In this document: in pieces, positions 7,085 to 13,928 of the stretch
How positions within the stretch are numbered: position 1 is the stretch's first letter
Layout: each line of letters opens with the position of its first letter
Program-made: the position numbers and the translations under genes
Notes under the pieces: generated by a model
Seen by the model: only the letters and a program-made list of their open reading frames with translations
What the model was told of the DNA's origin: nothing
Databases searched by the model: none
From: a virus
Length of the DNA: 20,054 bases
Virus record (IMG/VR): IMGVR_UViG_3300034096_000137
Span: 1-20,054 of that record
Reading direction: 5' to 3' (one strand)

Positions 7085-7716
7085 GAGTAATACTTCTTAG
7101 TTAAAGCTAATCTTTCCTTTAAACCGTTAGTACCACCATTAACTCTTTTACTTATACGTGTAATTGTTGAGTCATCAACTTTAGTTGCTAGTGACCATAA
7201 TTTATTCTTAGCAAAGAAAAACATTGCAGAATCAATATAGTATTTTGTAGCAACTAAATCAGGATCACTCATGACTAGTGAATCTTTAATAAAATCTGCA
7301 AAAGCTTGATAGTTTGCTCTACCTGTTAATTGTAGTGCTCCACGTCCACGGAATTTGTAACCATCTCCTGATGCTTCATTACCATTGCCATTTTGATTAG
7401 CATATACAAAGTTAGCTAATCCAATTGGGTTACGTGTAAGTGATTTTGCTTTAGTTAATTCTACAGCATTTATTTGTCTGTCATTATTCATATCAATGTC
7501 AGATCTAAATACCTGTACAATTCTTTCAGCTTTAGTATAGTTTAAGTTTTCACTAGATTTAGTAAACTCTACAGATTCTACAGCGCACTGTCCAAAGAAG
7601 TGAGCAGCTTGCTCTTTAGAGATTTTATAAAAATCCATTGCTTTTTGGATTGTCTGTTTCCCAAATACACCATCAGGTGCTGCACCAATTTTTACTTGAA
7701 AATCTTTTAAACTCAT
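7069..7716 (-). CDS. Endolysin, GH19 chitinase/lysozyme-like, with EF-hand-like loop
   Basis: The 215-aa product is predicted to cleave the glycan strand of peptidoglycan at lysis. A short peptidoglycan-binding-like repeat opens the protein (FQVKIGAAPDGVFGKQTI, residues 6-23). The GH19-like domain has E47 in FFGQCAVES (candidate acid), E56 in SSENLNY, the signature GDGYKFRGRGALQLTGRANY (117-136), and RVNGGTNGLKER (191-202). Between the two catalytic blocks is DMNNDRQINAVE (75-86), with D75, N77, D79, Q81, N83 and E86 at the six ligand positions of an EF-hand loop. This suggests calcium binding. There is no signal peptide, so export would depend on a holin. Confidence 0.9.
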   Translation of the reverse strand: MSLKDFQVKIGAAPDGVFGKQTIQKAMDFYKISKEQAAHFFGQCAVESVEFTKSSENLNYTKAERIVQVFRSDIDMNNDRQINAVELTKAKSLTRNPIGLANFVYANQNGNGNEASGDGYKFRGRGALQLTGRANYQAFADFIKDSLVMSDPDLVATKYYIDSAMFFFAKNKLWSLATKVDDSTITRISKRVNGGTNGLKERLALTKKYYSWFTN

Positions 7717-7723
7717 AATTTAT

Positions 7724-8218
7724 TTATTTAATTACTACTTCATAAAAGAAATTAGCTTTACACCAATCATATAAATCTTGAGGAGAAAATCTGTATGCTT
7801 TTTCTACACCATATACCCAAGCAACATATTCAGAACAATACATTACTTTAGTTGTATCTCCTTTCTCAATCCATTTACCAGTAATTAATTCAATTGGTTG
7901 TCTTACAAGTAAACCTTCAAAATCATATCCGGTATGTCCTACTTTTGTAAGAGCTCTTTGAGCAAATGTTTTCTCATTAACAAGATCAGTTGATCTATGT
8001 ACAACAATATCATAGTTGTATTTTTCTTGCCATTCATCCCATGGTCTTACATTGATGCCATCATTTTGAGCATCAATAACATAAGGTTGCCCCCATATCT
8101 CTATAAATAGTGCAGTATGACTAAATTTAGATCTTGTTGCTTTTTTAATTAATCTACTGATTAATCTTTTCCCACTACAATGTAGTATGTCTCCTGTTTT
8201 TAATGCTGTTGCATTCAT
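7724..8218 (-). CDS. Permuted papain-fold hydrolase (YiiX/NlpC-P60-like)
   Basis: The 164-aa product has the circularly permuted papain-like order, with the His before the Cys. GDILHCSG is at 9-16, the catalytic His is H34 in FSHTALFI, a candidate third residue is near D49 (VIDAQNDG), and the Cys is C128 in MYCSEYVAWVYG. A conserved-looking YDFEGLL segment (98-104) precedes it. This fold includes peptidoglycan amidases/peptidases and some lipid or acyl hydrolases. Beside the endolysin a role in opening the cell envelope is most likely, but the substrate is not visible in the sequence. It overlaps the upstream coiled-coil gene by ATGA and lies 7 nt before the endolysin. Confidence 0.8.
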   Translation of the reverse strand: MNATALKTGDILHCSGKRLISRLIKKATRSKFSHTALFIEIWGQPYVIDAQNDGINVRPWDEWQEKYNYDIVVHRSTDLVNEKTFAQRALTKVGHTGYDFEGLLVRQPIELITGKWIEKGDTTKVMYCSEYVAWVYGVEKAYRFSPQDLYDWCKANFFYEVVIK

Positions 8219-8529
8219 TTAGCGTTTTGTTTTATTTGATATGTTACAAGTTCACCAACAGTATCAGATAGTTTCCCTATTTGAGAAGCCATGTTTTTGA
8301 TCTCTTGTTGAGTAGTTTCTTGAATCAACTGATACTTAAGCCTATGTTCTTGCTCAAGCAATTCAAGTTTACCTTTCAACTTACCGTGATCTTCCCTGTG
8401 TTCTTGAAATTCCTTACTGATAGTTGTAAGATCTGTAGTAATTGTTTTGTAAGAGCCTTTAATAAAAAACCCTATAATTGTGATTATTGTTCCTGAAACA
8501 AATAATATCACTGTTAGCATTGAATCCAT
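8215..8529 (-). CDS. Single-TM coiled-coil membrane protein (spanin- or holin-accessory-like)
   Basis: The product has 104 aa. One strong transmembrane helix lies at about residues 3-24 (LTVILFVSGTIITIIGFFI). A long charged helix with coiled-coil character follows at about 30-100 (KEFQEHREDHGKLKGKLELL, then a Gln/Glu/Lys-rich run). This topology resembles inner-membrane spanins or hemolysin-XhlA/Bdr-type phage membrane proteins. No lipobox-bearing outer-membrane partner is visible nearby, so a full two-component spanin is not shown. It lies between the putative holin and the papain-fold hydrolase, and is translationally coupled to the latter, consistent with a lysis role. Confidence 0.65.
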   Translation of the reverse strand: MDSMLTVILFVSGTIITIIGFFIKGSYKTITTDLTTISKEFQEHREDHGKLKGKLELLEQEHRLKYQLIQETTQQEIKNMASQIGKLSDTVGELVTYQIKQNAK

Positions 8530-8587
8530 CTATTATTTTTTATAAATATATACATATAATATACTAAAAAAAATAATAAGATTTAAT

Positions 8588-8809
8588 TTATTCAACAGTT
8601 AATTGTGATAAAGTTGCAGTTACTGATCCTGCTAACAATAAATAACCACCTGCTGATACAATTATTGCAGGTAATGCAACAGGAGATGCTGCTAAAACTC
8701 CACCGATTGCTCCAGCAACTATACCTATTCTTTGTACTTTTTTCCAAAATGTTGGTGTCTTACCATTCCATCTTGTTTTTAATTCTGTTGTAGTTTTTAC
8801 CTTAGTCAT
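8588..8809 (-). CDS. Putative holin
   Basis: The 73-aa product has a basic N-terminus (MTKVKTTTELKTRWNGKTPT) and two hydrophobic, Gly/Ala-rich helices at about 27-45 (RIGIVAGAIGGVLAASPVA) and 47-67 (PAIIVSAGGYLLLAGSVTATL), with a short C-terminus ending VE. Small size, two membrane segments and location at the head of a cassette with coiled-coil protein, papain-fold hydrolase and endolysin fit a class II holin that forms lysis holes in the inner membrane. The assignment rests on topology and context. A small membrane protein of other function cannot be excluded. Confidence 0.7.
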   Translation of the reverse strand: MTKVKTTTELKTRWNGKTPTFWKKVQRIGIVAGAIGGVLAASPVALPAIIVSAGGYLLLAGSVTATLSQLTVE

Positions 8810-8826
8810 AATATTTATTTTTAAAG

Positions 8827-9066
8827 TTATTTACTTAATTGTATTTTTACTACATCTCCTGTATATGTCCAATTATCTACTTTAGGATATATATCTTTTA
8901 TATGAGTTTCTATTGTAGTTACAATTGTATTTAAGTTTGTTAAGTTATATGTAAAGTTTGACAATACAATTAAAAAGTTTATATCTGATTCACCAGATGT
9001 GTTGCAAAAATCTACTGTTGATATTGCTGATAAGTTTATGTTTGCTTGTTCTATATTCATAATCAT
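8827..9066 (-). CDS. Small hypothetical protein between fibre and lysis genes
   Basis: The 79-aa product begins MIMNIEQANINLSAISTVDF. The second half is Asn/Thr/Ile-rich (NFTYNLTNLNTIVTTIETHI, about residues 37-56) and looks helical and amphipathic. I do not recognise it. It is coupled to the preceding beta-domain protein by a TAATG overlap (9064-9068), and 17 nt separate it from the holin. It could be an accessory to the fibre gene or the first member of the lysis operon. Confidence 0.5.
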   Translation of the reverse strand: MIMNIEQANINLSAISTVDFCNTSGESDINFLIVLSNFTYNLTNLNTIVTTIETHIKDIYPKVDNWTYTGDVVKIQLSK

Positions 9067-9674
9067 TAATAGTTAAAATATACTAGAAGAGGGAAATTGT
9101 TTCTTGTACCATTTCCTGTTGGAAATGCTCCATCAGCACCTTTATACATTCCTTTAGATACTACGTTAGCGCATTGCGCAGTACCATATCCTGAAGCCCA
9201 TGAACCGTCATAGTTTTTCCATACAAATAATAAGTTATTAGTATTATCATAACAGTAAGGAGTATCAAAAGTTAAGGTTACCCAAGATCCATTGGTAACT
9301 GAAAAGTTGAATGGACCTTTTACCTTAACCAGTGGTGATGTAAAAGTTAAATCAGAAAAGTTAACTGCTGGAGTAGTTGTTGGAAAAGTACTATTTGATA
9401 CTTGACCCATCCAGATTTCTTGTGCATTTACTGTGTAAGGTAAAGTAAAACTTTGTTGATAAATCTGAACTCCTGTAATCTGCTTTGTTGATGAACCTAA
9501 ATTAGAAGTTGAATACAATGAAGCATTTATAGAATACCCGTATAGTCCATAAAATGGAGCAAAACTGGAGTTTGTTGAAAAAACTCCAGATAAAATACTT
9601 GAACCAATAACTGCATAAGGACAACTACTTGCTGCACTATTGTTTCTTATAACTCCATGTGTAGCTAAAAACAT
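9066..9674 (-). CDS. Beta-domain protein resembling secreted Bacteroidota proteins (probable receptor-binding component)
   Basis: The 202-aa product is rich in Ser/Thr/Asn/Tyr and aromatic residues. The central part reads ITGVQIYQQSFTLPYTVNAQ (about 66-85), EIWMGQVSNSTFPTTTPAVN (about 86-105), GSWVTLTFDTPYCYD and NNLLFVWKNYDG (about 128-156). This is a pattern I recall from a repeated beta-sandwich domain of secreted Bacteroidota proteins: iyLG-type strand, then w-x-x-i-x-x-d-x-P-F-x-Y-d-g-x-x-N-L-l. No signal peptide is visible. Its place at the end of the fibre cluster suggests a distal adhesin or tip acting on the host surface. It has few charged residues, unlike the neighbouring small genes. 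Family assignment is from memory. Confidence 0.6.
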   Translation of the reverse strand: MFLATHGVIRNNSAASSCPYAVIGSSILSGVFSTNSSFAPFYGLYGYSINASLYSTSNLGSSTKQITGVQIYQQSFTLPYTVNAQEIWMGQVSNSTFPTTTPAVNFSDLTFTSPLVKVKGPFNFSVTNGSWVTLTFDTPYCYDNTNNLLFVWKNYDGSWASGYGTAQCANVVSKGMYKGADGAFPTGNGTRNNFPLLVYFNY

Positions 9675-9677
9675 AAA

Positions 9678-10013
9678 TTAAACAGTTAAGTTACCAAAAG
9701 CATCCCATTCATCAGTTGCTACTTTTATTAAAGTTACCGCTTGTTTAGTAGCTGAAATTTTTAATCCTGTAGCATTGATAGTTACACCACCTGTTGCAAC
9801 TATTGTAGTTTGTCCCGCACCTATTTGAGCAACTAAAAGTTGCGTTCCAATAGGAAAAGGTACACTAGAATTTAAAGGCACAGTGTAATTGTTTGCACTT
9901 GCACTCGTCATTCTAGTAATAGTATCAATTTCCCAATCAGTAATCGTTGCAGTATAGTCTCCTGCCTGATTATTGATTCTTAATGCTGTTGTGAAATACG
10001 TACCTCTACTCAT
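9678..10013 (-). CDS. Small tail-fibre-type beta domain protein
   Basis: The product has 111 aa. ASANNYTVPLNSSVPFPIGT (about residues 38-57), then LLVAQIGAGQTTIVATGGVT (about 59-78) and TKQAVTLIKVATDEWDAFGN (about 89-108), match a small beta domain common as a C-terminal module of phage tail fibres and appendage proteins. Here it stands alone with its own start, 3 nt before the next gene. It may be a fibre tip, a decoration protein or the detached tip of a neighbouring fibre. No enzymatic motif is seen. Confidence 0.65.
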   Translation of the reverse strand: MSRGTYFTTALRINNQAGDYTATITDWEIDTITRMTSASANNYTVPLNSSVPFPIGTQLLVAQIGAGQTTIVATGGVTINATGLKISATKQAVTLIKVATDEWDAFGNLTV

Positions 10014-10016
10014 ATC

Positions 10017-10364
10017 TTAAACTATTTCAATATCATTAACAGAAATGTTAAACTTTTCAGCCATCTTAACTTTCATACCTAAATAATATAAATACAAAGT
10101 TGAATCAGTATAAGAAAGTCCTGTTGGAACTTGAGATTTAACCAATTCATATAAAGCATTAGTTTCTTCTTTTGTAACTATAAAAAGGCTGTTTTCAATT
10201 ACATAACCATCTTCAGTTTTATATTCATAAGCATATGCAGAATCAAATTGATCCTCAAATCTGAATTGCTGATTGTCTGAAAATAAATTACCTTCAATTA
10301 TTCCTGTTGTTAATGTATTTACACTATTTGCGTATGTTACAGGTATTTTTGTTATTAGTTTCAT
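10017..10364 (-). CDS. Hypothetical protein in fibre cluster
   Basis: The 115-aa acidic product has mixed secondary structure: an N-terminal strand segment (MKLITKIPVTYANSVNTLTT), an aromatic acidic middle (DNQQFRFEDQFDSAYAYEYK, about 30-49), and helices (KEETNALYELVKSQV; LGMKVKMAEKFNI). I cannot name it. Similar-sized non-repeat proteins alternate with fibre genes here (11654-11944, 16075-16293, 19351-19581), which may mean dedicated fibre assembly factors or connectors. The start is preceded by AAAAAATAAAAACTT, a clear A-rich initiation signal. Confidence 0.5.
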   Translation of the reverse strand: MKLITKIPVTYANSVNTLTTGIIEGNLFSDNQQFRFEDQFDSAYAYEYKTEDGYVIENSLFIVTKEETNALYELVKSQVPTGLSYTDSTLYLYYLGMKVKMAEKFNISVNDIEIV

Positions 10365-10383
10365 AAGTTTTTATTTTTTAAAA

Positions 10384-11652
10384 TTATGCGTAAATTACTT
10401 CACAACTATCTAAAGTTGCAGTCCATTGAATATTTGTTGTTGTAGCCCCTGTTACTTTAATTGAAGCATATCCTCTTGCTGTGTCAGCTGTAATAGTTGG
10501 AGTTCCCCAAGCAGGAACATTTGTTACAACATTTACATTTGAAACTACAACTGAAGTAGTCCCAACACCAACACCTCTAACTATTACATAATCAAAATCC
10601 CAAGCAGCTATGTTTGTTGAACCACTTTGTTTTCCAATTATAGAACCTTTTACCCTCATCCCCATATTATCAGAACAAGTCATTTGTGCTCTTAAATCAA
10701 CCCCACCACCTTGAAAAGCAATCTCAGTAGGGGTATTGCTAGTTGTTCTAGTTGTTTGAACTAATAAACCTTTTTGAGAAGAACCTAATGTAGCACCGCC
10801 ACCACCTATAGCCCATTTCCCCCAAGTTGTTCCTGTATTAGCATTTAAGCCCCTAGCATTTGAATAATCTGATGAAGCAGTATTTGTTGAGTTTAAAGAA
10901 ACTGTATAACTACCCGAAGCAATATTTGATTCACCATAAGCAAATCCCCTACTTCCAGAAGCAGTACAACTGTTCCCACCTGCAAATGTATAACTAGATG
11001 ATGCTATGTTTCCAAAACCGTTTATTGCAGTTCCATATAATCCTGATGCTGTATTATTCTGACCGTTTCCTATAAACGAATAACTACCTGATGCTGAATT
11101 TAATTGACCGTTTAAAATAGTCGCATTTCCGCCTGATGATGTATTCCTAAAACCATTTAAAACAGTATCCTGACTAGCAGATGCTGTATTTCTTGAACCT
11201 CCAATTATAGCTGAATAATTACCTGAAGCTACTTCAGTTGGTGAGTTTGATGTACCAAATCTTTGTAAATCTAAGGCATATTGTCCTCTCTTATTTCCAC
11301 CAATGTTTGGAACTGTTGCAGTATTGTTAGGTATGCTACATAAAATTGCTCCTGTACCTTTTGGTTGAATAGCAAAATCAGCATCAGTTGTAGTTGAAAC
11401 AGCTGTTAAACTATTTGCATAAACTGTAGCATTTGGTGCAGCAGTTGATTGTGCTTCAGTAAAGTAGGTTAATCCACCTGCTGAAAATATTTCTAAAACT
11501 AAACCTGCTGAATTTTTATAATGTACAAGTTTATCAGCTTTATCATAGAAGTATGTGCTATTAGGTACTGATGCCCAATCTGCTGATGTATCAGTTACAT
11601 ATGTGTAATTGATAGCACCTGCCATTGTTGTTGTTATTGCTGTTGCTGCCAT
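10384..11652 (-). CDS. Tail fibre with YadA-head-like repeats
   Basis: The product has 422 aa. The N-terminal part (about 1-110) resembles phage fibre shaft modules (STYFYDKADKLVHYKNSAG). Residues about 142-272 hold nine 14-15-residue repeats of the trimeric autotransporter (YadA) head type, such as ASGSYSFIGNGQNNT and ASGSRGFAYGESNI, with small residues at set positions. The C-terminal 120 residues (QKGLLVQTTRTTSNTPTEIA onward) resemble a receptor-facing beta domain seen at the ends of other phage fibres (WDFDYVIVRGVGV; IQWTATLDSCEVIYA). The expected form is a trimeric, left-handed beta-roll shaft with a globular tip. It starts 1 nt after the stop of the preceding 96-aa gene. Confidence 0.75.
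   Translation of the reverse strand: MAATAITTTMAGAINYTYVTDTSADWASVPNSTYFYDKADKLVHYKNSAGLVLEIFSAGGLTYFTEAQSTAAPNATVYANSLTAVSTTTDADFAIQPKGTGAILCSIPNNTATVPNIGGNKRGQYALDLQRFGTSNSPTEVASGNYSAIIGGSRNTASASQDTVLNGFRNTSSGGNATILNGQLNSASGSYSFIGNGQNNTASGLYGTAINGFGNIASSSYTFAGGNSCTASGSRGFAYGESNIASGSYTVSLNSTNTASSDYSNARGLNANTGTTWGKWAIGGGGATLGSSQKGLLVQTTRTTSNTPTEIAFQGGGVDLRAQMTCSDNMGMRVKGSIIGKQSGSTNIAAWDFDYVIVRGVGVGTTSVVVSNVNVVTNVPAWGTPTITADTARGYASIKVTGATTTNIQWTATLDSCEVIYA
10837..11229 (-). repeat. YadA-head-type protein repeats (14-15 aa period)
   Basis: This stretch encodes about nine consecutive units beginning AS(G/S)-x-(Y/x), each 42-45 bases long. The protein repeats are clear while nucleotide identity between units is only moderate, so the array is old or under diversifying drift. 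Confidence 0.75.
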
Positions 11653-11653
11653 C

Positions 11654-11944
11654 TTATAAAGTATTTGCTTGTTCTACAAATGAATCAAATTCTAGTTGTT
11701 GCTCTGGTGTCATATCAGCATAAGGATATTCTACAAATTCAGCAGTAATACCTAAACCATTTATTTCAGTAAATTTAATAACCCTTTTAATTGGATTATT
11801 AATATTGAATGTAAATAATTTTGCACCATTTAAATAACTAAAATCTACACCTGTGAATTGTGATAATTCAAGTGTTTTAATAAGTTCATACTCCTCATTG
11901 TAGCAATAAACTTGTGTATCTATTATATCTATTTTCTCTATCAT
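11654..11944 (-). CDS. Hypothetical acidic protein in fibre cluster
   Basis: The 96-aa product opens with beta strands (MIEKIDIIDTQVYCYNEEYE) and ends in an acidic helix (YADMTPEQQLEFDSFVEQAN). It has no recognisable motif. It is coupled to the upstream beta-helix fibre by a TAATG overlap (11942-11946) and followed 1 nt later by the next fibre, so it is sandwiched between two fibre genes. A fibre-specific chaperone or connector role is possible by position only. Confidence 0.5.
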   Translation of the reverse strand: MIEKIDIIDTQVYCYNEEYELIKTLELSQFTGVDFSYLNGAKLFTFNINNPIKRVIKFTEINGLGITAEFVEYPYADMTPEQQLEFDSFVEQANTL

Positions 11945-13917
11945 TATATTAAAATATTTCCTTGGTTATCTTCTGTGTTTGTTATTCCTTGAATTATGTT
12001 AGTTGAATTAACAGCGGTTGTTGATCCTTTATACACGTTGCCTGCATATTTCCAAGTTGATCCTATATAACCTGTAATACAATAAGCTGAAGCATTTGTT
12101 ACCTCTAAGAATGAATTTAAAATTTCCCTAGGACCTAAAGCATTTGTTGATGTGCAATGTCCTGAAGCATTATCCCATAAGCATCTTACAGTAGAATTAT
12201 AAATACTTGAAGAATTGGTAGCAACAGATGAAACTGAGTGAGTATAACTATTGTATAATGTAGCAGTAGCTCCATAATTACTAGATGATATTAAGGTTGA
12301 TTCATAAAAAATACCACTACCACCAACTCCTGAAGTTGAAATACCTATACAATTTCTACCTTGAGCGGTAACAGATGCACCAGTTCCAGAAGTAGAAATA
12401 CCTATACAGCCAGTAAATGTTTGACCGCTTATTCCAACCCCTGAAGTTGAAATACCTGTACCGTTTAAGTGCGTTCCATTACCTGCTATTCCAGCACCAC
12501 TTACAGCAATACCCATACAATTTACTGAATAAGTAGAAAATATGCCACTTCCAGTACCAGTTGATTCACCTATACAATCATAGTGTCTAGCATTTTCATA
12601 TAAAACTGAAAAGCCATCTAAATACCCTATAGCGTTTAATCCATATATTGCAATACCATCAAATACAGCTGTTCCGTAAGTGTTTTGCATTATTACACCA
12701 TTAGCCTTAAATGTACCACCTGTACAATTTAAAACATAACCACCAAGTCCATTAGCTCTACCTGTTCTTACAACTTTCCAATTAAATGCTTCAAATGTAG
12801 ATGAAGCACAGGTTAAGGCACTAGTATTGTCATTTACACTTAATGTATATGTATGACCGTTTCCATTAATTTTAACGCCATTTTTTAATGCGATTGCCAC
12901 ACTACCTGTTTCAACAATATCAGAAAATAATTCAATTGTATTTCCGCTAACTGCTGCTGTCATAGCGAGAGTTAAAGTAGCATAATAAGTATAAACACCA
13001 CTTGAATTAGCTATTCCTATTATACCACTTGAGCTAGTTGCATAATTAGGAATGTTTAATGTACTACCAACTAATGTTGCTGCACCTGATGTTCCTGTAG
13101 TTGTAAGTGTAATAGCATTTTGTTTACCATTAAATGTAGACCAATCAATAGATGATAAATAACCATCTACACTACCTGTTGCAGCTGGAATACTTATAGC
13201 TGGAGTTGTTCCTCCAGATGATACTATTGGTGCACTACCAGTAACTGAGGTAACTGCACCAGTTGGTATTACTTGATTTAATGTAGTTGTCCCAACAGAA
13301 TAATGAGCTGATCCCTCAGTAATCATGTGTATTGTTTGAGAACCTGTACCAGTATTTGTTGCTACTACTTTTACAACTATTCTATCTGTAGTTAATAAAC
13401 TTGTATTAGGAAACACACCATCTAATAAATACATCTGAGTAATTGAAGTTGTTGTTATACTACCAACATCTGTAGTAAATATTAAACTTTCAACGGCTGA
13501 AATATCTCTTTTATATACTTCTACATAAACATCCCAACTATCAATAGCTCCAGAATAAAAATGTAAAAAGAATTGCCATAAACCTGCTGGAATAGTTGTT
13601 GTATTAGGTGTACCTGCTGGAGTTTGATAAGCTCCAATAACACTTGTTGCACCTACACTGATTGTTGTAGGTGTATCTTGTTCAGTTGTACTTGTTGGTA
13701 AAGATGAAAATTCTTTATAAGGGCTTTCTGTAACTGATTCATTTAAATAATAAGCTGTAGCTCCAATAGAACCTGGTACATTAACTGTAACTTCTTCGCC
13801 TACTGCACTTGCAGTAACACCTGCGCCAACAAAGTTTATATTTGATGTGTCTGTAGTAATTGGTGTACCTTCTTCTTTTACACCAAGTTTTTTCTTTATA
13901 TTAATTTCTGTACTCAT
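11944..13917 (-). CDS. Multi-domain tail fibre/spike with beta-helix domain
   Basis: The product has 657 aa. Residues about 25-50 are a common phage appendage N-terminal segment (NFVGAGVTASAVGEEVTVNV). Residues about 52-212 form a beta-sandwich-like module seen in other phage appendage proteins (IPAGLWQFFLHFYSGAIDSW; EGSAHYSVGTTTLNQ). Residues 218-290 are a linker of the VTGSAPIVSSGGTTPAISIP type found in Bacteroidota phage fibres. From about 297 a right-handed beta-helix begins (VSGNTIELFSDIVETGSVAI), continuing with 18-19-residue rungs at 447-540. The C-terminus (about 545-657) is Ser/Thr/Asn-rich and may be the trimerised tip. Glycan binding or cleavage is possible, but no catalytic acid pair can be assigned. 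Confidence 0.75.
   Translation of the reverse strand: MSTEINIKKKLGVKEEGTPITTDTSNINFVGAGVTASAVGEEVTVNVPGSIGATAYYLNESVTESPYKEFSSLPTSTTEQDTPTTISVGATSVIGAYQTPAGTPNTTTIPAGLWQFFLHFYSGAIDSWDVYVEVYKRDISAVESLIFTTDVGSITTTSITQMYLLDGVFPNTSLLTTDRIVVKVVATNTGTGSQTIHMITEGSAHYSVGTTTLNQVIPTGAVTSVTGSAPIVSSGGTTPAISIPAATGSVDGYLSSIDWSTFNGKQNAITLTTTGTSGAATLVGSTLNIPNYATSSSGIIGIANSSGVYTYYATLTLAMTAAVSGNTIELFSDIVETGSVAIALKNGVKINGNGHTYTLSVNDNTSALTCASSTFEAFNWKVVRTGRANGLGGYVLNCTGGTFKANGVIMQNTYGTAVFDGIAIYGLNAIGYLDGFSVLYENARHYDCIGESTGTGSGIFSTYSVNCMGIAVSGAGIAGNGTHLNGTGISTSGVGISGQTFTGCIGISTSGTGASVTAQGRNCIGISTSGVGGSGIFYESTLISSSNYGATATLYNSYTHSVSSVATNSSSIYNSTVRCLWDNASGHCTSTNALGPREILNSFLEVTNASAYCITGYIGSTWKYAGNVYKGSTTAVNSTNIIQGITNTEDNQGNILI
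12298..12579 (-). repeat. Beta-helix rung repeats with stacked Cys
   Basis: Five protein units of 18-19 residues, such as CIGISTSGTGASVTAQGRN and CIGISTSGVGGSGIFYEST, put Cys at residues 448, 467, 504 and 523. A Gly takes the equivalent place near 486. The spacing is that of single turns of a parallel beta-helix with one residue stacked rung over rung. Confidence 0.7.
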
Positions 13918-13928
13918 TTTTTATCTTT

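Noticed and set aside
8530-8587. Possible promoter in the AT-rich gap before the coiled-coil gene
   Set aside because: It contains only a degenerate TATATTTA and no hairpin or consensus box distinguishable from the AT-rich background.
9066-11652. Diversity-generating retroelement target
   Set aside because: No reverse transcriptase, template repeat or C-type-lectin variable region is seen in the window. The fibre ends do not show the typical variable-codon pattern.
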